From assembly GCF_029893585.1 (NCBI RefSeq), contig NZ_JARXYX010000001.1:430412-494411 (forward strand): 64,000 bases of DNA, given 5' to 3'. This document shows positions 59,711 to 64,000 of this stretch, one piece after another. Position 1 is the stretch's first letter. Each line of letters starts with the position of its first letter. Position numbers and translations under genes: made by a program. The notes beneath the pieces were generated by a model. That model saw nothing but the letters and a program-made list of their open reading frames with translations, searched no databases and was not told where the DNA came from. The DNA comes from Streptomyces sp. LBL (GTDB lineage: Bacteria > Actinomycetota > Actinomycetes > Streptomycetales > Streptomycetaceae).

Positions 59711-60976
59711 GTGGCCATGTACGAGGAAGCAGCGGCCGCCCTGCCGCAGACGCAGCCGCCGGCCGGCGCGGAGCCGACCGAGCGGGTCTCGCGCGGCTGG
59801 ACCGCTCGCTTCAGCCTGGCGTGGCTGGGCTTCTGGGCGGCCCAGTTCGTGCCGGTCCAGCTGACCCTTCCCGACGAACTGGAGCGGATCGACCCCGCGC
59901 ACAAGATCCGGGACTTCGGCGCGATCACGGGTGCGGCCGCGGTGATCTCCCTGCTCACTCTGCCGTTGTGCGGAGCGCTGTGCGACCGGACGCGTTCGCG
60001 GTGGGGGCGGCGCAGGGTGTGGATGGCCGCCGGTGTCGCCCTCACGGCCGCCGGCCTCGTCCTCGCGGGCTTCCAGGCCACCCCGATCGGGCTGGGCCTG
60101 GCGTGGCTGTGGGTCACCGTCGGCATCAGCGCCACTACGGCGGGACTGACCGCCACCGTGGCCGACCAGGTACCCGAGGGGCAACGGGGCATGATCTCCG
60201 GAGCGATGTACGCCCCGCAAGCCGTCGGCATCGTGGCCGGGATCGCCGCAGTCAGCGCGTTCGGACTGAACAGCGCCCAGACCTACCGCATGCTGGCCGC
60301 CGCGCTCGTCCTCTGCGCGATCCCCTTCATCCTCCGCTACCGCGACACCGCGCCGGTCGCCGCGCCCCCGTCCTCCCTGTGGTCGCCCCGGCGGGGCATG
60401 CGAGCGGCTCCGCGCGGACCCGACTTCCGCTGGGCACTGACCAGCCGACTCATGGTCAACCTGGCCAACACACTCGGCGTCTGCTACCTGCTGTACTTCC
60501 TCACGGACCAGGTCCACGCCGTGAATCCCGAAGACGCGCTCCTGCTGCTGACCCTGCTCTACGTCCTGGGCATGCTGGTCACGAGTGTGCTCGGGGGCGC
60601 GCTCTCGGACCGGCTCGGGCGACGACGGGTCTTCGTGGGCGTCGCCGTGGTCCTCCAGGGCGCCGCCGCGCTCGCCCTGGCCCTCGTACCGAGCCTGAAG
60701 GTGGCCACGTTCGCGGCAGCGGTGTTCGGTGCTGGGTTCGGCACCTACATGTCGGTCGACCAGGCCCTGGTCACCGCCGTCCTGCCCGATGCCGGATCCC
60801 GCGCCAGGGACCTGGGCCTGATGAACATCGCGTCCCTCGTCCCCCAGGCGTTCGCGCCGCTTGCGGCCGGCCTGATCATCACCACCCTCGGCGGATACCC
60901 CGCCCTCTACGTGACCACCGCCGTGACCGCGGCACTCAGCGGGTTCGCCGTCCTGCGCGTACGAGCTGTTCGCTGA
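59711..60976 (+). CDS. MFS transporter (GPH/sugar-type)
   Basis: A 421-residue carrier with 12 likely helices. Helix 1 is SLAWLGFWAAQFVPVQLTLP; the MFS loop signature is CGALCDRTRSRWGRRRVWMA between helices 2 and 3 and GGALSDRLGRRRVFVGVAVV in the second half; AVFGAGFGTYMSVDQALVTA is helix 10. This pattern resembles the GPH:cation or sucrose-type MFS carriers of actinobacteria. It starts with GTG at 59711 (or ATG 59717), three bases behind the aldolase stop, so it is translationally coupled and probably imports the aldolase pathway's substrate. Confidence 0.9.
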   Translation: MAMYEEAAAALPQTQPPAGAEPTERVSRGWTARFSLAWLGFWAAQFVPVQLTLPDELERIDPAHKIRDFGAITGAAAVISLLTLPLCGALCDRTRSRWGRRRVWMAAGVALTAAGLVLAGFQATPIGLGLAWLWVTVGISATTAGLTATVADQVPEGQRGMISGAMYAPQAVGIVAGIAAVSAFGLNSAQTYRMLAAALVLCAIPFILRYRDTAPVAAPPSSLWSPRRGMRAAPRGPDFRWALTSRLMVNLANTLGVCYLLYFLTDQVHAVNPEDALLLLTLLYVLGMLVTSVLGGALSDRLGRRRVFVGVAVVLQGAAALALALVPSLKVATFAAAVFGAGFGTYMSVDQALVTAVLPDAGSRARDLGLMNIASLVPQAFAPLAAGLIITTLGGYPALYVTTAVTAALSGFAVLRVRAVR

Positions 60977-61027
60977 CGGCTGGTTATTCTTGCCCACGAA
61001 CCCGCAGGTGAAGAGAGAGGAGAACGC

Positions 61028-61630
61028 GTGCCCCGCATGGCGGCGAACGACCGGAGGGCCGAGCTCCTCGAAGCGGCGATCCGGGTGATGGCGCGAGACG
61101 GCGTGGCCAAGGCCACCACCCGCGCGATCGTCAACGAGGCCGGCATGACCCTCGGGGCGTTCCACTACTGCTTCACATCCCGCGCGCAGATGCTCGAACT
61201 CGTCACGGAGACCCTCACCGAGCGGTACGTCGCCGAGGTGCGCGGCTTGTTCGCGCCGCACAGGGAGATCCGTGACAGCGTCCTCGACAGCCTGCACGCG
61301 TTCTGGAAGGGGTTCGAGGCCAACCCGGGGGAGCACCAGATGAGTTACGAGCTCACCCAGTACGCCCTGCGCAACCCCGGCTTCGAGAACGTCGCCAAGA
61401 GGCAGTACGAGATCTTCCTGAGCGCCTTCTCCTCCCTCCTCGAACTGGCCGCCGACAATGCCGGGATCGAGTGGACGGCACCTGTACCGGTCCTCGCCCG
61501 GTACGTGCAGTCGACGGTCGACGGCCTCAACATGGCCTGGCTCGTCGACCGCAACAGCGAAGACAGCCAGGCGGCCCTGGAGATGCTCGCCGACCACCTC
61601 CTCCTGCACGCCCGTCCTCGGGCCTCCTGA
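61028..61630 (+). CDS. TetR-family transcriptional regulator
   Basis: A 200-residue regulator, GTG at 61028 after GAGAGGAG. HTH: RRAELLEAAIRVMARDGVAK, ATTRAIVNEAGMTLGAFHYC, FTSRAQMLELVTETLTERYV; the ligand domain has SLHAFWKGFEANPGEHQMSY, ELTQYALRNPGFENVAKRQY and VQSTVDGLNMAWLVDRNSED, typical of the BetI-like C-terminal domain group. Last gene of the unit dehydrogenase-aldolase-transporter-regulator; it probably binds the perfect palindrome at 57223-57261. Confidence 0.92.
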   Translation: MPRMAANDRRAELLEAAIRVMARDGVAKATTRAIVNEAGMTLGAFHYCFTSRAQMLELVTETLTERYVAEVRGLFAPHREIRDSVLDSLHAFWKGFEANPGEHQMSYELTQYALRNPGFENVAKRQYEIFLSAFSSLLELAADNAGIEWTAPVPVLARYVQSTVDGLNMAWLVDRNSEDSQAALEMLADHLLLHARPRAS

Positions 61631-61819
61631 CCCGACCCCCAGGGGCCGGCGCTCAGCCCATGGCGCAGCCCGGTTCGCGCCAAAGGCGGGCGACGCACTG
61701 TGCGCCGGCCTGTCCGTCCCCGGCGATCTCGCCTCGGGCACGACGACACGCCACTGGCCGCCGTGTTCGTGCCTTCGGTCTCCAGCGTGGTTCACCGACA
61801 CCGCCGGCCTGGGCCGCCG

Positions 61820-62105
61820 GTGCCGTTCGTCGTCGCCGATGAGGCCCAGCGTGCGCAGTCGGGGCGCCATGGCGCTGGGGGAGACCTTGGTACTCCCAGG
61901 ACAGCGACAGCAGCGTCTGCTTGTCCGGACGCGGCTGCGCGCGGCCCGCTCAAGCAACTCGGCGCGGGGCATGAGCAGTTCGGCTGCGAAGGCGTTGGCC
62001 TGGGTCTGCGCCCGTGTGCGGTCCAGCTGGGGACGATGTGCTCCGCGAGAGGGTGGTCGATGGCGTCCTCGGCCAGGATGTGGCCCGGTTCGCGGGCCGG
62101 GTGAA
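61820..62105 (-). pseudogene. C-terminal remnant of an ImmA/IrrE-type peptidase
   Basis: On the minus strand AEDAIDHPLAEHIV, then in another frame TQANAFAAELLMPRAELLER, KQTLLSLSWEYQ and VSPSAMAPRLRTLGLIGDDE are the last parts of ImmA/IrrE (DUF955) metallopeptidases, in which AxxFAAxLLMPxxxL is the conserved helix. At least two frameshifts are needed and the zinc HExxH is missing. Such genes usually sit next to a phage-type repressor; none is seen here. The bases 61631-61819 hold nothing that I recognise. Confidence 0.65.
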
Positions 62106-62463
62106 GCGTTGACGCGTCCGCCAGTCCGTACGACGACCAGGACGAGCCCGAACGTGACGGTGCGGCAGGAACCCGAACCGGTCCGGCGCACCACGCAGCA
62201 CCGTGCCAGGCGCTGGGCCGCCGCCGGCGGCAGGACAGCGGCGGCCGCGGAGTACGGTCATGCCAGGTCCCCCGCCAGGTTGTGCAGGTTCTCGCGGACG
62301 CGGGTGAGGCGTTCCTCCGCGGTGAGCCAGCGGGCCCTCGAGCCGCGGTGATCCTTTCAACCGGTTTTGTACGGTCAACGGTGGATCTTCGAGCAGGAAG
62401 TAATGCCTGATGACAGACGTGACAGTGTCGGCGGAGGCCGTGGAGGAAGTGCAGCCTGCGGGG

Positions 62464-62703
62464 AGATGGGCGGTGAGGGCGCGCAGTGGATCGGCATGGC
62501 GCCCTTCACCGACCACGAGCACTTCGTGCAGAACATCGGTGACGGCATCTTCATGTACTCGGGAAGCCTCGCCGTCAGGGCCGCGGTCGCGGCCGGCGTC
62601 GACATCACCTACAAGCTGCTGTACAACTCCGCGGTGGCGATGACCAGCGGCCAGGACGCGGTCGGCGCCCTGCCCGTCGACAGGGTCGCCCGGTTGTTGC
62701 TTC
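62464..62703 (+). pseudogene. Internal fragment of a second indolepyruvate ferredoxin oxidoreductase gene
   Basis: [20 protein letters not shown] through [20 protein letters not shown] and [20 protein letters not shown] to DRVARLLL corresponds to bases 46436-46672 of the full gene, with about 88% base identity by eye. The differences are mostly in third positions, so it is an old paralogue and not an assembly duplicate. Its left end is abrupt (after GCGGGGA) and its right end is cut by the IS5-family element. Confidence 0.85.
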
Positions 62704-62706
62704 TTA

Positions 62707-63653
62707 GAGGGCATCTGATCTAGGTAGTTGGTGTTCTGGGATGTTTTTGTGACTGCCGTCGTTGGCGGTCGTTGGGTCAGGCGTGAGTGTTCGTCGTCCG
62801 TACCGCAGTGATGTGTCCGATGCCCGCTGGGCCTTGATCGAACCGGTCTTCACCGCCTGGCGGGCGAGACGGACCGGCCCCGGTACAGCGGCCCGGGTGC
62901 ACGACCTGCGAGAGATCGTCAACGCGATCCTCTATGTCAACCGCACCGGCATCCCGTGGGAGTACCTGCCGCACGACTTCCCGCCCTACAAGACCGTCTA
63001 CGACTACTACGCGAAGTGGGAAACCGACGGCACCACCCAGCAGGTCCACGACCTGTTACGCGACAAGACCCGCCGATTACATGGCCGCCGCGCGGAGCCC
63101 ACCGCGGCCGTGGTCGACGCGCAGAGCGTGAAGACCTCGGCAAACGTCGCCGAGACCAGCCAGGGCATCGACGCCGGCAAGAAAATCAAAGGACGCAAAC
63201 GCCACCTGATCACGGACACACTCGGCCTGGTGCTGGCCGTCCTCGTCACCGCTGCGAACGTCCACGACACAACCGGCGGCAAGCTCCTGCTCGACGACCT
63301 GGCCGCGGCACATCCCAGCGTCACCAAGGTCTGGGCAGACGGCGGTTACCAGAACAGCATCTTCAACCACGGCGCCCGGTTGGGCATCGACGTCCAAGTG
63401 GTGCAGCGACCGCGGACCAAGGGGTTCGAACCGCTGCCGAAACGGTGGGTGATCGAGCGGACCTTCGGCTGGCTGATGCAGCACCGCCGTCTGGCACGGG
63501 ACTACGAAGCCCTCCCGCAGAGATCGAGAGCGATGATCCACTGGGCGATGGCTAACAAAATGGCCCGCGAACTCACCGGAGAATCCGTACCAACCTGGCG
63601 AATCGAAACGGACAACCCGGATGCATCAACGTGAATACTGATCAGATGCTCTC
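62707..63653. mobile_element. Complete IS5-family insertion sequence, 947 bp
   Basis: The ends are inverted repeats GAGGGCATCTGATC (left) and GAGAGCATCTGATC (reverse complement of the right end), 14 bases with one mismatch. A direct repeat TTA flanks it (62704-62706 and 63654-63656), the expected target duplication. It carries a single intact transposase gene and splits the oxidoreductase fragment from its right-hand flank. It looks recent and possibly still active. Confidence 0.88.
62783..63634 (+). CDS. IS5-family DDE transposase
   Basis: A 283-residue transposase from the GTG at 62783 (an in-frame TTG at 62762 would add seven residues). N-terminal part: RRPYRSDVSDARWALIEPVF, VNAILYVNRTGIPWEYLPHD and KTVYDYYAKWETDGTTQQVH, the usual DUF4096 domain. 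DDE core: first Asp in AAVVDAQSVKTSANVAETSQ, the region GIDAGKKIKGRKRHLITDTL, second Asp in VTKVWADGGYQNSIFNHGAR, and Glu in RWVIERTFGWLMQHRRLARD. No frameshift signal is needed, so it is made as one protein. Confidence 0.95.
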   Translation: MSVRRPYRSDVSDARWALIEPVFTAWRARRTGPGTAARVHDLREIVNAILYVNRTGIPWEYLPHDFPPYKTVYDYYAKWETDGTTQQVHDLLRDKTRRLHGRRAEPTAAVVDAQSVKTSANVAETSQGIDAGKKIKGRKRHLITDTLGLVLAVLVTAANVHDTTGGKLLLDDLAAAHPSVTKVWADGGYQNSIFNHGARLGIDVQVVQRPRTKGFEPLPKRWVIERTFGWLMQHRRLARDYEALPQRSRAMIHWAMANKMARELTGESVPTWRIETDNPDAST

Positions 63654-63757
63654 TTAGAGCTCGCGCGGATAGGCGCGGTTGGGGACCCCGGCGACAGAAC
63701 GGGCACAGATCCCGGTGATCATGGAGTTGCGACGCTCTGTGACCACTGAGGAGACCT

Positions 63758-63902
63758 GTGCCCGCTTTGCCATCATGGCTCACCGAACCGCTCTGGGGCC
63801 AATTCGTGGCTCTGCTGCCCGAGCGGCCGGAGTTCCATCCGGACCGTCCACTCGGCTGCCACCGCCGGCGCATCAGTGACCGGATCATCTTCGACAAGAT
63901 GC
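63758..63902 (+). pseudogene. N-terminal stub of another IS5-type transposase
   Basis: From a GTG at 63758: VPALPSWLTEPLWGQFVALL, PERPEFHPDRPLGCHRRRIS, DRIIFDKML, the usual opening of IS5 transposases of the IS1031/IS427 kind. After FDKML, at about 63902, the sequence changes and a stop follows at 63955. The rest of the transposase is not in the window; another element probably inserted here. Confidence 0.7.
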
Positions 63903-64000
63903 TGCTGTCGACGGTCAGGCAATTCCCCACGATCTGCATGATCAGCGTCATGTAATTCCCCACCCCTGCGATCACGACTCCCCATGGGGACAGCGAATCC
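63903..64000. repeat. Possible end of a further mobile element with repeated AATTCCCCAC
   Basis: AATTCCCCAC occurs at 63921-63930 and again at 63954-63963, both in similar context (GGC-AATT and TGT-AATT), and ACTCCCCATGGGGA follows near 63977. Multiple short repeats at an end are usual for IS21-type elements. The window stops here, so the element cannot be identified. Confidence 0.4.

Noticed and set aside
58694..62194. A minus-strand open frame of 1166 codons
   Set aside because: It is the shadow of the aldehyde dehydrogenase, aldolase, MFS and TetR genes on the plus strand; its translation is low-complexity (Gly/Arg/Asp/Val-rich), and only the first 120 codons resemble anything, the ImmA/IrrE remnant.

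Overview
This window is high-GC (roughly 70% by eye) actinobacterial DNA, almost certainly from a Streptomyces. GTG starts are common, reading frames are long and GC-biased, and the families present are typical of the genus: a SapA-like spore-associated secreted protein, Lrp/AsnC with an indolepyruvate ferredoxin oxidoreductase, a GH127 enzyme with its LacI regulator, and DsbA/FrnE. No rRNA or tRNA gene, CRISPR array or replication gene was seen. The mix of intact catabolic operons with many decayed genes and transposon pieces suggests accessory DNA, such as a chromosome arm or a large plasmid.

Layout. 1-5 kb: end of a secreted protein, gene fragments (M20 peptidase, ArsR, NAD(P)H-binding protein, IS701, GH32 levanase) and three small secreted proteins. 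5-10.4 kb, minus strand: three tandem RraA-type aldolases, a class I aminotransferase and a VOC protein in one operon, then a LysR regulator and a truncated 4-oxalomesaconate-hydratase-like amidohydrolase. 11-14.8 kb: a sulfide/persulfide island with paired TACCC-N4-GGGTA operators, CstB-type persulfide dioxygenase-rhodanese, a single rhodanese, a TauE-MMPL chimera and a CstR-type regulator. 14.9-24.9 kb: a minus-strand operon (split TPP decarboxylase, aldehyde dehydrogenase, truncated MHS permease, mesaconyl-CoA-hydratase-like protein, CitE-type lyase), a hydrolase and LysR, and divergently a CaiB CoA-transferase, an acyl-CoA dehydrogenase and a broken etfB. 24.9-26.7 kb: transposase and membrane-protein fragments. 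26.7-30 kb: GH127 with LacI. 30-31.6 kb: a small secreted peptide gene, an amber-interrupted gene and a second etfB piece. 31.6-39.3 kb: IlvA-type dehydratase, IclR, and a five-gene overlapping operon (GntP permease, CaiB transferase, HMG-CoA-lyase-like enzyme, 2-hydroxyacid dehydrogenase, glycerate kinase). 39.6-43.5 kb: transposase and group II intron remnants, then a redox cluster (NAD(P)H-binding protein, azoreductase, DsbA, HxlR). 43.5-48.1 kb: truncated ROK protein, Lrp, and a frameshifted indolepyruvate ferredoxin oxidoreductase. 48.4-53.8 kb: a TetR-controlled electrophile/aromatic cluster. 54-61.6 kb: a second TetR-controlled catabolic locus. 61.8-64 kb: decayed genes and a complete 947-bp IS5-family element with a 3-bp target duplication.

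How the genes may work together (inference). The two left catabolic operons can be read as one theme, breakdown of C4-substituted glutamates or 2-oxoglutarates. Transamination would be followed either by RraA aldol cleavage to pyruvate, or by decarboxylation and oxidation to itaconate or methylsuccinate, CoA activation, and cleavage through citramalyl-CoA to acetyl-CoA and pyruvate. The 33.7-39.3 kb operon fits uptake and CoA activation of a branched hydroxy-diacid, lyase cleavage to acetyl-CoA plus hydroxypyruvate, and reduction and phosphorylation to phosphoglycerate. Several of these genes are truncated or frameshifted, so the routes may be partly dead in this strain, or some lesions may be sequencing errors.
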